42,055 nt of DNA from the NCBI GenBank assembly GCA_963205305.1, contig CAUJIC010000041.1, forward strand, positions 1-42,055. The letters are read 5' to 3'. Position numbers and translations under genes: made by a program. Numbering within the stretch: position 1 is the stretch's first letter; every line of letters starts with the position of its first letter. Source of the DNA: Pseudomonadota bacterium. GTDB lineage: Bacteria > Pseudomonadota > Alphaproteobacteria > Rickettsiales > UBA3002. Below the pieces are notes generated by a model. That model worked only from the letters and a program-made list of their open reading frames with translations. It was not told the DNA's origin and ran no database searches. Shown in pieces: positions 26,138 to 37,004 of this stretch.

Positions 26138-26875
26138 ATGAGCCCATCTAGCACATCTGTTGAAAACAAAACTCCGCGCGAGATTGGGCGCGAGATGATA
26201 CGGTTACGCACGCAATTCAATCTCACCCCGCAAGAGGTGGCCGAGCGTATCCATATCCGCCCGCGCTATATTACGGCGATGGAAGAGGCGCGCTACGACC
26301 AGATGCCTGGCAAGGTATATGCGCGTGGCTATATTCAAACCTATGCCGAGTTTTTGGGAATGAACCCCGAGAAAACAGTGCAGCAATGTTTTGCTGGCGA
26401 TGTGGCGCCCAACGCGCAACCTGTACCCCCGCCTGCGGCAACGCTTGCAACGCTGCGCACCGGATCGCTACCCTATAAGCGCATGGCCATCGGGGTTGCC
26501 GCGTTGGTGCTGGTGGTGATGGTTATTTCGGCCCTGACAGGGGATGGCGATGCGCCAAGTGAAGAGCCGGTTTTGACCAGCGTAGCGCCTGTGCCTGAAT
26601 CGATGCTGGCTAGTATACGGACACTCGTAATGCCTACGGCCGATAATTATGAGTGCCTGATGATTGAATCGCCACTGAGCTGTTTTTATAGCGATGCAGT
26701 GAGTCATTTATTGTCACAGCTTACATCGAGTACACGCTTGCCATTTGGTGGTGATATTGATGTTTCGGCGTTTATTGCTTCCCCAAAAACAGTTGATGAG
26801 TCATTCCCCAGCGATATGACGTCGGGCCCAGTTACAGGCGATGCTTCAGCATCGGATGAAAGCGAAAATGATTAG
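26138..26875 (+). CDS. RodZ-like HTH membrane protein with atypical C-terminus
   Basis: Residues ~14-80 are an Xre/RodZ-type helix-turn-helix ([20 protein letters not shown], then [16 protein letters not shown]). A single membrane helix follows at ~116-132. RodZ uses this layout to link MreB to the envelope. The C-terminal part is short (245 aa in total) and lacks a recognisable DUF4115 domain; instead it has a segment with two Cys ([13 protein letters not shown]), which could form a disulfide outside the membrane. ATG 26138. Its 3' end overlaps the ispG start. It may be a RodZ variant or another HTH membrane protein. Confidence 0.75.
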   Translation: MSPSSTSVENKTPREIGREMIRLRTQFNLTPQEVAERIHIRPRYITAMEEARYDQMPGKVYARGYIQTYAEFLGMNPEKTVQQCFAGDVAPNAQPVPPPAATLATLRTGSLPYKRMAIGVAALVLVVMVISALTGDGDAPSEEPVLTSVAPVPESMLASIRTLVMPTADNYECLMIESPLSCFYSDAVSHLLSQLTSSTRLPFGGDIDVSAFIASPKTVDESFPSDMTSGPVTGDASASDESEND

Positions 26876-28088
26876 CCGTCGCGTATCGTACCAAACAATG
26901 ATTGGCAATGTGCGCATTGGCGGGGATGCGCCCGTGGTGGTGCAATCCATGACCAATACCGACACGGCGGATGTGGCAGCGACCGTGCAGCAAATTATTC
27001 AGTTGGCGGAGGCTGGCAGCGAGCTGGTTCGCATCACTGTGAACAACGAAGCGGCGGCGAAAGCGGTGCCTTCTATCCACGAAAAATTGCTGCAACAAAA
27101 TTGCACAACACCGCTAGTTGGCGACTTTCATTATAACGGCCACCGCTTGCTGCAAGCCGTGCCTGAGATGGCGCAAGCGCTGGCGAAATACCGCATTAAT
27201 CCTGGTAATGTTGGTTTTGGCGAAAAGCAGGATATGCAGTTCGCCCAGATGGTGGAAATTGCCTGCGCGAACAACAAACCCATCCGCATCGGCGTGAATT
27301 GGGGGTCGATGGATAATGCGTTGCTCGCCAAGCTGATGGATGAAAATGCTGCGCTGCCCGAACCCAAAGAAGCAGATGTGGTAGCGCGTGAGGCGCTCGT
27401 TGTTTCCGCCCTGCAAAATGCTGCACTGGCCGAATCGGTCGGCATGCGAAAAGAGAATATCCTCCTTTCGGCAAAAGTGTCGCGCGTGCAGGATCTCATT
27501 TCCGTCTATCGCAATCTTGCGAGCCGCTGCCAGTATGCATTGCATTTGGGGCTGACGGAAGCGGGGATGGGCAGCAAGGGCATTGTGGCCAGTAGCGCGG
27601 CGCTTGCTGTGTTGTTGCAAGAAGGCATTGGCGACACTATCCGTATTTCGCTGACGCCCGAACCCAATGGCGACCGCACGCGCGAGGTGATTGTCGCGCA
27701 GGAATTACTGCAGACGATGGGCATCCGCAATTTCGCGCCGCTCGTCATTGCCTGCCCTGGGTGTGGGCGCACCACGAGCACCTATTTTCAGGAATTGGCG
27801 GATGAGATTCAAACCTATCTGCGCGCGCGCATGCCGCATTGGGCGAAGCAATATCGAGGGGCCGAGGCGATGAATGTCGCTGTCATGGGCTGCATCGTCA
27901 ATGGCCCAGGGGAGAGCAAACACGCGCATATCGGCATTAGCCTGCCTGGTACGGGTGAAAGCCCTGTTGCCCCCGTGTTCGAGGATGGGGTGAAAGTGGC
28001 CACCCTTCGCGGGGATGGTATTGCCGAGGAGTTCAAGGCGCGGCTGGAGGCCTATGTGGCGCGCCGTTTTGGCAATCAGGCCGCCTAG
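26868..28088 (+). CDS. ispG: 4-hydroxy-3-methylbut-2-enyl diphosphate synthase
   Basis: The penultimate enzyme of the MEP isoprenoid pathway, an iron-sulfur enzyme that makes HMBPP. Family blocks are [29 protein letters not shown], and the 4Fe-4S cysteines in [10 protein letters not shown] and [10 protein letters not shown]. Three ATGs are possible (26841, 26856, 26868); 26868 overlaps the previous gene least and starts MISRRVSYQ, close to relatives. About 406 aa. The upstream HTH gene is often its neighbour in alphaproteobacteria, to my knowledge. It ends with TAG; a 134-bp gap separates it from hisS. Confidence 0.95.
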   Translation: MISRRVSYQTMIGNVRIGGDAPVVVQSMTNTDTADVAATVQQIIQLAEAGSELVRITVNNEAAAKAVPSIHEKLLQQNCTTPLVGDFHYNGHRLLQAVPEMAQALAKYRINPGNVGFGEKQDMQFAQMVEIACANNKPIRIGVNWGSMDNALLAKLMDENAALPEPKEADVVAREALVVSALQNAALAESVGMRKENILLSAKVSRVQDLISVYRNLASRCQYALHLGLTEAGMGSKGIVASSAALAVLLQEGIGDTIRISLTPEPNGDRTREVIVAQELLQTMGIRNFAPLVIACPGCGRTTSTYFQELADEIQTYLRARMPHWAKQYRGAEAMNVAVMGCIVNGPGESKHAHIGISLPGTGESPVAPVFEDGVKVATLRGDGIAEEFKARLEAYVARRFGNQAA

Positions 28089-28099
28089 GTAGAAACTGC

Positions 28100-28128
28100 T
28101 TGCCAACCCCGCGCAAATCCGTCATAAC
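28100..28128 (+). promoter_or_regulatory. Candidate hisS promoter
   Basis: TTGCCA (28100-28105) and CATAAC (28123-28128) are separated by exactly 17 bp. The 134-bp gap before hisS then leaves a leader of about 88 nt. In it two hairpins share bases 28161-28163: one pairs 28139-28145 with 28156-28163 (one bulge), the other pairs 28161-28165 with 28176-28180. Confidence 0.4.
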
Positions 28129-28222
28129 TCATTGAAACCGCTGGCATACGTGCTAGCCGAGCGCCGTGAAATAATGGCGCAAACCCCAAGCAAAGTGACG
28201 ATAAGCGAGAACCACTGATTTA

Positions 28223-29464
28223 ATGGCATCCCAATTACAACCCGTGCGCGGTACGCATGACTTGCTACCGGACAGCTACAACCAACATCACCGAGTGATT
28301 GAATCGGCGAGTGCGGTGGCGCGCCTTTATGGCTTCGCGCGCATGGATACGCCGATTTTTGAATTCTCCGAAGTGTTCCACCGCGCGGTGGGCGATACGT
28401 CGGACATTGTGACGAAAGAGACCTATACCTTCACCGATAGGGGCGGCGAAAGCATCACCCTGCGGCCGGAATTTACGGCGGCGATTGTGCGCAGTTTCAT
28501 CAGCAATGGCTTGCAGCAAAACCTGCCCTTTAAGGCATTTTATGCAGGCCCCGCGTTTCGTTATGAGCGCCCGCAAAAAGGCCGCCTGCGTCAGTTCCAC
28601 CAAATTGGTGCCGAGCTGCTGGGCGCCGCCGAGCCGATGGCTGATGTGGAGCTGATTGCGCTCGGCATGCAGACGCTCAGCGTCCTTGGATTAAAGGATT
28701 CCGTCACGCTCGAAATCAACTCGCTGGGCGATGCCGAATCTCGCGCGGCCTATCGCGATGCGCTGGTAGCCTATCTCTCGCAGCACGAGGCGAAGCTATC
28801 CGAAGATAGCAAAATGCGTCTTGCTAAAAACCCGCTGAGAATTCTCGATTCGAAAGATGCAGGCGACCGTGAAATTATTGCAGGTGCGCCGACCTTGCAT
28901 GCGTATTTTAATGAGGCATCCACCACCCATTTCGCGAAGGTGAAAGCGGGCTTGGATGCGCTGGGCATTGCTTATAAGGTGAGTGAAAAACTGGTGCGTG
29001 GGCTGGATTATTACAGCCACACGGTGTTTGAAATCACCACCGATAAGCTCGGTGCGCAAGGCACAGTGCTGGCGGGTGGGCGCTATGATGGCCTCGTGAA
29101 ACTCATGGGCGGGCAGGATGTTGCGGGCATTGGTTTTGCGGCAGGGGTGGAGCGCTTGGTGGCGCTGATGGACAGCAATGTTGCCGCAGCAAAACCCGTC
29201 GCCACGGTGATACCTATGAGTGAAGCAGCCGAGGCAGAGGGCTGGAAGCTAGCGCAATTGCTGCGTGCAGAAGGCATTGCAACCGACATTGCCTATAAAG
29301 GGAATGGCAAAAAACGCTTCGAGCGCGCGAACAAAATGGGTGCAGCATTTGCCGTAATCATCGGTGATGATGAATTGAGCAACGGCACCGTGACGCTGAA
29401 GAATTTGACGGCCGGCACGCAGGAAACCATTGCGCGCGATGCGCTTGTGGAGAAGTTGCGATGA
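28223..29464 (+). CDS. hisS: Histidyl-tRNA synthetase
   Basis: Class II synthetase that charges tRNA-His. The N-terminal PVRGTHDLLP, motif 2 (FYAGPAFRYERPQKGRLRQF), the histidine A motif LVRGLDYYSHTVFE, and the C-terminal anticodon-binding domain with AYKGNGKKRFERANKMGA are all clear. Length 413 aa is normal. ATG 28223. It stops with TGA inside an ATGA overlap with the next gene, one of only two TGA stops among the complete genes here. Confidence 0.97.
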   Translation: MASQLQPVRGTHDLLPDSYNQHHRVIESASAVARLYGFARMDTPIFEFSEVFHRAVGDTSDIVTKETYTFTDRGGESITLRPEFTAAIVRSFISNGLQQNLPFKAFYAGPAFRYERPQKGRLRQFHQIGAELLGAAEPMADVELIALGMQTLSVLGLKDSVTLEINSLGDAESRAAYRDALVAYLSQHEAKLSEDSKMRLAKNPLRILDSKDAGDREIIAGAPTLHAYFNEASTTHFAKVKAGLDALGIAYKVSEKLVRGLDYYSHTVFEITTDKLGAQGTVLAGGRYDGLVKLMGGQDVAGIGFAAGVERLVALMDSNVAAAKPVATVIPMSEAAEAEGWKLAQLLRAEGIATDIAYKGNGKKRFERANKMGAAFAVIIGDDELSNGTVTLKNLTAGTQETIARDALVEKLR

Positions 29465-30126
29465 GCGATATGCAGCTTTTTAGGGAGGCATTTAATGACT
29501 TTGCGTATGCTCATGAAATAGCGCAGGAGTTGACGTATCATGAAGAAGCCAAGGTAACACCTAGTTATCGAGAAAAATTTTGTATAGCGAGTAAGCGTGA
29601 GCGTGAGGCCTATGCAATAAAAATGGCTGACCTGCCAACCGAAAGCGAGATTTCTGCGAGTACATATGTTGATGACAAGATTGCGGCAAATACATCGTGG
29701 GTATCAGTACCAGCATACGATATTTATAACGCGCTAGTAGGAGATATATTAGATGCCCAAAAGAAAAACCCAGAAGCGACAGTTGAACAAATTGATAGAA
29801 TCCATCACTACATCAAAGAACAATCGAAGTCGTTTGAATTAGAAGATCGTGTGGCATTGGCAAGGGTAATCCATGAAGATTTGGGAGATGCCATTGCTGG
29901 ATTTAGCAATTCAGGCGAGGTGCTGCGTCCGTTGGTTAGGGATTTTGTTATTCCTCCACTTCGTGAAACCTATGAGCTATTTCTTGCTGAAAGCAAGCAA
30001 TGTAAGTTTACAGGTGAGGCAGCGCAGTTGCGAGATGAGGCGCTCAAGGAGATGCTAAAATCTATTGATAAACTTAGCCAGCAACTCAGGACGGTGCCTG
30101 AAGTTAAGCAAGGCTGGGCACACTAA
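29461..30126 (+). CDS. A+T-rich orphan hypothetical protein, 221 aa
   Basis: No family recognised. The protein is predicted to be mostly helical, hydrophilic, with no signal peptide or membrane segment. It is rich in Glu, Lys and Ala. Its DNA is clearly A+T-richer than its neighbours (a sampled 60-bp line at 29701 is 38% G+C) and uses codons such as ATA and AGA that the flanking genes avoid. ATG 29461 overlaps the hisS stop by four bases, so it is translated by coupling to hisS. prfA follows after 32 bp. The composition suggests recent acquisition, yet the precise overlap suggests integration into the operon. Function unknown. Confidence 0.7.
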   Translation: MSDMQLFREAFNDFAYAHEIAQELTYHEEAKVTPSYREKFCIASKREREAYAIKMADLPTESEISASTYVDDKIAANTSWVSVPAYDIYNALVGDILDAQKKNPEATVEQIDRIHHYIKEQSKSFELEDRVALARVIHEDLGDAIAGFSNSGEVLRPLVRDFVIPPLRETYELFLAESKQCKFTGEAAQLRDEALKEMLKSIDKLSQQLRTVPEVKQGWAH

Positions 30127-30158
30127 AATACAATCAAAGTTGAAGGGACTATCTACTA

Positions 30159-31232
30159 ATGTCATTCGATAAAAAAATTGATGCGCTGGTGAAGCGCCAT
30201 AAGGAACTAAGCGATTTGGTTTCCGCCCCTGATAAGCTAAAAGGTGGCGAATATGCCAAGCTGAGCAAGGAATATTCCGACCTCACGCCCATCATCGAGA
30301 CGGCGCTAGCGCTGCGTCAGGCGACGCAGGAGCTGGAGGATGCTAAAGCCATGATCAATGGCAAGGATGAAGGTATGAAGGAGCTGGCGCTGGAGGAAAA
30401 AGCGACGCTGGATGTGCTCATCCCCAAGCTGACGGAAGATTTGCAAATTGCGCTGCTGCCGAAAGATGAAGCTGATGCGAAGAACGCGATTTTGGAGGTG
30501 CGCGCGGGCACAGGCGGCGATGAAGCAGCGCTGTTCGCGGCTGATTTGTTCCGCATGTATCAGCGCTTTGCCGACCTGAATGGTTGGAAATTTGAGGTGC
30601 TCGAAGTTTCGGATTCGACCCTCGGCGGTTACAAGGATGCAAGTGCATCCATCAGCGGTAAAAACGTGTTCCAGAAGCTGAAATGGGAATCGGGCGTGCA
30701 CCGCGTGCAGCGCGTGCCCGCGACGGAAACGCAAGGGCGGATTCATACCAGCGCGGCGACCGTGGCAGTGCTGCCCGAGGCGGAAGATGTGGACATCCAA
30801 ATCAACGATAATGACTTGCGGATCGATGTGTTTCGCTCATCCGGCCCTGGTGGGCAATCGGTGAACACCACCGATTCGGCAGTGCGGATTGTGCATATCC
30901 CCACAGGTGTAACCGTGCAGTGTCAGGATGAAAAATCGCAGCATAAGAACAAGGCGAAGGCGCTAAAAATTCTGCGCGCGCGGCTCTATGATGCGGAATA
31001 CCAGAAGCGTGAGGCGGAGCGTTCGGCGAGCCGCAAAGGGCAGGTGGGTTCGGGCGATCGCTCCGAGCGCATTCGCACCTATAACTACCCGCAAGGGCGG
31101 GTGACCGACCACCGTATTAACCTCACCACCTACAACCTCGATATGGTGATTGAAGGCAGTGGCCTTGGTGCATTCTGCGATGCGCTGATCAAGGAAGACC
31201 AAGCGGCGAAACTCTCGGAGATTAAGGAATAA
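30159..31232 (+). CDS. prfA: Peptide chain release factor 1
   Basis: Reads UAA and UAG and triggers peptide release. The codon-recognition PAT tripeptide is in [12 protein letters not shown], and the catalytic GGQ is at residues 231-233 ([20 protein letters not shown]). Length 357 aa is typical. All motifs are intact, which matters because 15 of the 38 complete genes here end in TAG, readable only by this factor. ATG 30159; the stop TAA shares a base with the prmC ATG. Confidence 0.98.
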   Translation: MSFDKKIDALVKRHKELSDLVSAPDKLKGGEYAKLSKEYSDLTPIIETALALRQATQELEDAKAMINGKDEGMKELALEEKATLDVLIPKLTEDLQIALLPKDEADAKNAILEVRAGTGGDEAALFAADLFRMYQRFADLNGWKFEVLEVSDSTLGGYKDASASISGKNVFQKLKWESGVHRVQRVPATETQGRIHTSAATVAVLPEAEDVDIQINDNDLRIDVFRSSGPGGQSVNTTDSAVRIVHIPTGVTVQCQDEKSQHKNKAKALKILRARLYDAEYQKREAERSASRKGQVGSGDRSERIRTYNYPQGRVTDHRINLTTYNLDMVIEGSGLGAFCDALIKEDQAAKLSEIKE

Positions 31233-32071
31233 TGTCAGCAATTGCCCACCAGTTAGCAGCTGCCCGCGAGAAGCTTGCCCCAGTGGCTGGCGCGAACGCG
31301 GCGCTTGAGGCGCGGCTGCTGGCGGCACATGCGTGGCGCATGTCGCCTGAGGAATTGGTGTTCTATGGGCAGGATGCGCGGGACGTTGCGGCGCTTGGAT
31401 GCTTGATTGAAAGGCGTTTACGGCACGAGCCAGTAGCGCAGATTGTGGGTGAGAAACATTTCTGGCGCGATGCGTTCGCCGTCAGCCGCGATGTGTTGAC
31501 GCCACGCGCGGATAGCGAGACAATAATTGAAACCTTGCTGCGCTTGCGGCCAGACCATGCTGCGCCCTTACGCGTTCTCGACCTTGGTACAGGCTCTGGC
31601 TGTTTGGTGCTTTCGGCACTTCGTGAATATGCCAATGCGAGCGCGGTAGCAGTCGATGCATCGCCCGCGGCACTGGCAGTTGCAACACAAAATGCTGCAG
31701 CGCTTGGACTGGCCAGCCGCGTGGAAATGCTGCACAGCGATTGGTGCAGCAAATTGGCCGGCAGGTTTGATGTGATACTCTCGAACCCGCCCTACATTCC
31801 TACCGCCGATATTGCAGCGCTTGATGCGGATGTGAATGTCTATGAGCCCCTGAGCGCGCTTGATGGCGGTGCGGATGGGCTGGATTGTTACCGCGCTTTA
31901 ACGCAGCAATTGCTGCAGCATGCTAATCCCAACGCGCTACTACTGTTTGAAGTGGGTATGGGGCAGGCGGAGGATGTCGCTGCGATTGGCGTAAACGCAG
32001 GCTGGAAATTACTTGAAATTACGAATGACCTTGCGGGCATACCCCGCGTGGTCGCTTTACAAACTAACTAA
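31232..32071 (+). CDS. prmC: Release factor glutamine methyltransferase
   Basis: Methylates the Gln of the GGQ motif in RF1 and RF2. The SAM site is VLDLGTGSGCLVLSAL, and the glutamine-binding NPPY is at 185-188 (LSNPPYIPTADI). The N-terminal helical domain is normal, and total length 279 aa is typical. It overlaps prfA by one base, the standard prfA-prmC pairing, so enzyme and substrate are made together. Confidence 0.97.
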   Translation: MSAIAHQLAAAREKLAPVAGANAALEARLLAAHAWRMSPEELVFYGQDARDVAALGCLIERRLRHEPVAQIVGEKHFWRDAFAVSRDVLTPRADSETIIETLLRLRPDHAAPLRVLDLGTGSGCLVLSALREYANASAVAVDASPAALAVATQNAAALGLASRVEMLHSDWCSKLAGRFDVILSNPPYIPTADIAALDADVNVYEPLSALDGGADGLDCYRALTQQLLQHANPNALLLFEVGMGQAEDVAAIGVNAGWKLLEITNDLAGIPRVVALQTN

Positions 32072-32101
32072 ACTTAACCCCAAGCGAATGCTGAGGAATC
32101 T

Positions 32102-32719
32102 ATGAATAACATGATGCGTAAAAACAATAACCGTGGCGGCAACAAACATCGCAGTGGCGGCAATGGTGGCGGGCAGCGTCGCTATAACAATAACGGTGGT
32201 GGCGGTAACCGCAGCAACGCCAATGATGGCCAGAATTTGCAGCGCCAAAAGCACCATGCCACGCAGCAATTGGGCAAGTACAACGACCTTGCGCGCAACG
32301 CCCAAATCAATGGCGACCGCGTGGATGTGGAATATTACCTGCAGCACGTGGATCACTACACCCGCGTGCTGACGGATATTGCGGCGATCGAGGCGGAACG
32401 TTTTGCCCATCAGCGCGAATCGCAAATTATTGCGGGTGGGCCAAATGACCCGAACGCCCAGCAATCCCAACAGCAGAACGCGGATAATACGGGCAATGAT
32501 GGTGAAAGCAGCGAATCGAATGGGGAGCAATCTGCTAGCGATAATAGTGATGCCTCCGACTCGCAAGGCGATGGGGTGCCAAACAACCAGCCGCGCATGA
32601 GCCGTCAGCGCCGCCCACACCACTCGGAGCCGCGTGAAGCATCGGATAATGGTGCGAAGGAAGCGAACAGCAACACCACGGATATCCCGCTACCAGGTGG
32701 CATTTTGCCGCCAATTTAA
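32102..32719 (+). CDS. DUF4167 protein
   Basis: Alphaproteobacterial protein of unknown function. The N-terminus is Asn/Gly/Arg-rich and positively charged (NNRGGNKHRSGGNGGGQRR), then the conserved DUF4167 core follows at ~60-105 (KYNDLARNAQINGDRVDVEY, then YLQHVDHYTRVL). The rest is acidic and low-complexity (Ser, Asn, Asp, Glu, Gln). The Arg/Gly-rich head suggests RNA binding, which is inference. AGGAA at 32094-32098 precedes ATG 32102; ATG 32111 is an alternative. It lies after prmC in the expected place and converges on DUF3108. Confidence 0.88.
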   Translation: MNNMMRKNNNRGGNKHRSGGNGGGQRRYNNNGGGGNRSNANDGQNLQRQKHHATQQLGKYNDLARNAQINGDRVDVEYYLQHVDHYTRVLTDIAAIEAERFAHQRESQIIAGGPNDPNAQQSQQQNADNTGNDGESSESNGEQSASDNSDASDSQGDGVPNNQPRMSRQRRPHHSEPREASDNGAKEANSNTTDIPLPGGILPPI

Positions 32720-32730
32720 TGGTATATTGG

Positions 32731-33537
32731 CTACAGTTTTCCTATCAGCGTCATGCTTAGCTCGCCCACCAGTGTTTTAGCGCTGGCACGCACGGGCAGA
32801 AACGCCTCGTCGTTCGTGAAATAAACGTGAATTTCGGGGTCACCCTTTTTGAATTTCTTTAGCTCCTTGGGCGTATAGCCATCAATGGGCGTGCGCGTAA
32901 TCGCAACGTTGATGGTATCCTTGTATTCGCCCATCACATCGACCTTGGCGTTGGTGGTGCGGATCATTTTCATGGTCGCTAGGCGCAGCCCATCGTAGGT
33001 TTTAGTCGCCACTTCGTTCTGTTCGGTCGCAGTGGCTGCATAAAGCGCGCGGCGGAGAATGAACGCACCCGTGATCGGGTCGCGCGCGGTGTTTACTTTG
33101 GCAAAGGGCACTGGCGGCCGCCATGCGGGGTCATCGTCCCTCGTACGCAGGCGGTTCTTGATGTCGCCCTTTTCATCATAAGTGAGAGTGATAATATCGC
33201 TGTCGGCTAGGATTTTTTGGGGCTTAGATTCATAAGTCGCGGGAATGTAGGTTCCATCCTCGGTTTTGCTACCACGGGCGATGACCAATTGCGCCTCATC
33301 GCCCGCAATGGCGCCCACACCGCGGGTTTTGGTATCGATAGTCATGCTGTAGCTAGTGGCATCTTCGGTTGCGATGAGGTTGATGCGGCCCAGAGTGATA
33401 CCGCTCCACGCGATACGGTAGCGGCCGCTTATATTAAATGGGGATAGGGGCGCCTGTTCGCCCCAAGCGGCAGGTGCGGCAAGGGTTACACACAAAATTG
33501 CGATTGAGAGCTTGTAACCTGCACGCGCGAGAACCAT
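32731..33537 (-). CDS. DUF3108 exported protein
   Basis: A 268-aa protein of the DUF3108 family, function unknown. A signal peptide is visible (hydrophobic YKLSIAILCVTLAAPAAWG), so it is probably periplasmic or outer-membrane attached. Typical blocks are YRIAWSGITLGRINLIA near the N-terminus and EIHVYFTNDEAFLPVRASAK near the C-terminus. ATG 33537. It is divergent from clpB with only 36 bp between starts, and the probable clpB promoter overlaps its first codons. Confidence 0.85.
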   Translation of the reverse strand: MVLARAGYKLSIAILCVTLAAPAAWGEQAPLSPFNISGRYRIAWSGITLGRINLIATEDATSYSMTIDTKTRGVGAIAGDEAQLVIARGSKTEDGTYIPATYESKPQKILADSDIITLTYDEKGDIKNRLRTRDDDPAWRPPVPFAKVNTARDPITGAFILRRALYAATATEQNEVATKTYDGLRLATMKMIRTTNAKVDVMGEYKDTINVAITRTPIDGYTPKELKKFKKGDPEIHVYFTNDEAFLPVRASAKTLVGELSMTLIGKL

Positions 33538-33539
33538 AT
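33511..33539 (+). promoter_or_regulatory. Candidate heat-shock (sigma-32/RpoH) promoter of clpB
   Basis: CTTGTA (33511-33516) followed after 15 bp by AACCATAT (33532-33539) fits the RpoH pattern CTTGAA-N13-15-CCCCATNT, with CTTG and CCATNT exact. The predicted start is about 28 nt upstream of the clpB ATG. The element overlaps the first codons of the divergent DUF3108 gene. Confidence 0.55.
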
Positions 33540-33573
33540 TTCACCTATAGCAAAGAATAACGCAGGGGGAAAC

Positions 33574-36186
<2,613 letters not shown>

Positions 36187-36191
36187 CGAAC

Positions 36192-37004
36192 CTAGTGCGC
36201 GCGAATAAAGGCCAATGCATCGCTATAGGCGGTGGATTTTGCTAAATCCAGATGCCCGAAACCGTCGTATTGCTTGAAGGTTTTTGGCTCGTTCGCGAGG
36301 GCAAATAAGTCGCGGCCATGATGGACGGGGATGATGCTATCCGTATCGCCATGCATGATGAAAATGGGGGCTTGCACGCTGCCAATATAGTCGCGCGAGA
36401 GGTAGGTATTTTTCATCAAGTAGCGCACGGGGATGAAGGGATAGATTTCTGCCCCACGATCCACCACCGCAGTAAAGGGGGCTTCTAAAATTAGAGCAGA
36501 AGGCGCGCGTTTGGCGGCAAGTTGTGTAGCGACACCGCTACCGAGCGAATAACCCCAAATGAAGGGTGCGCGTTTCGCCTGTTTTGAAGCTTTTGCATCC
36601 CACAAAGCGGTAGCTTGGGCGATGATGACTGGCTCGCTTGGCGCGCCTTCGGCTCCTGGGTAGCTGGGGTATTCCATCGCCACCACATGCAGGCCAGCCT
36701 TATCTAAGAACGCAGGCAGTGTTGTGTGCATGTAAAGCCCGCCGCCATTGCCGTGGAAATAGAATAAGGTGGGGGCGGATTTAGGCGTGCTATTTTCCCA
36801 ATAGGTGATGGTCGGTAATCCTTCGACAGCAAGCGTTTTAGAGGTGAATTGGGGTAGGCCAGCCTTGGCGGGGTCGCTGGTGCCGTGGCGCGGCTGATAC
36901 ACTAAATGCGGCTCTAATAGGGTTAGCCCCAAGATGACAAAGGCATAGACACCGATGAACCATAGCAGACCACGGCGGATGCGAGGGAAATGGGTGTTAG
37001 CCAT
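36192..37004 (-). CDS. Membrane-anchored alpha/beta hydrolase, ABHD13/BEM46-like
   Basis: A 270-aa serine hydrolase with one N-terminal membrane helix (LLWFIGVYAFVILGLTLL). The family pattern is clear: FYFHGNGGG near the oxyanion hole, nucleophile elbow GYSLGSG, Asp in HGDTDSIIPVHHG, and His in DGFGHLDL. Substrate unknown; members are thought to be esterases or thioesterases. Its ATG shares a base with the TAA of the M23 peptidase gene, so the two are coupled, which hints at an envelope role. Confidence 0.88.
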   Translation of the reverse strand: MANTHFPRIRRGLLWFIGVYAFVILGLTLLEPHLVYQPRHGTSDPAKAGLPQFTSKTLAVEGLPTITYWENSTPKSAPTLFYFHGNGGGLYMHTTLPAFLDKAGLHVVAMEYPSYPGAEGAPSEPVIIAQATALWDAKASKQAKRAPFIWGYSLGSGVATQLAAKRAPSALILEAPFTAVVDRGAEIYPFIPVRYLMKNTYLSRDYIGSVQAPIFIMHGDTDSIIPVHHGRDLFALANEPKTFKQYDGFGHLDLAKSTAYSDALAFIRAH

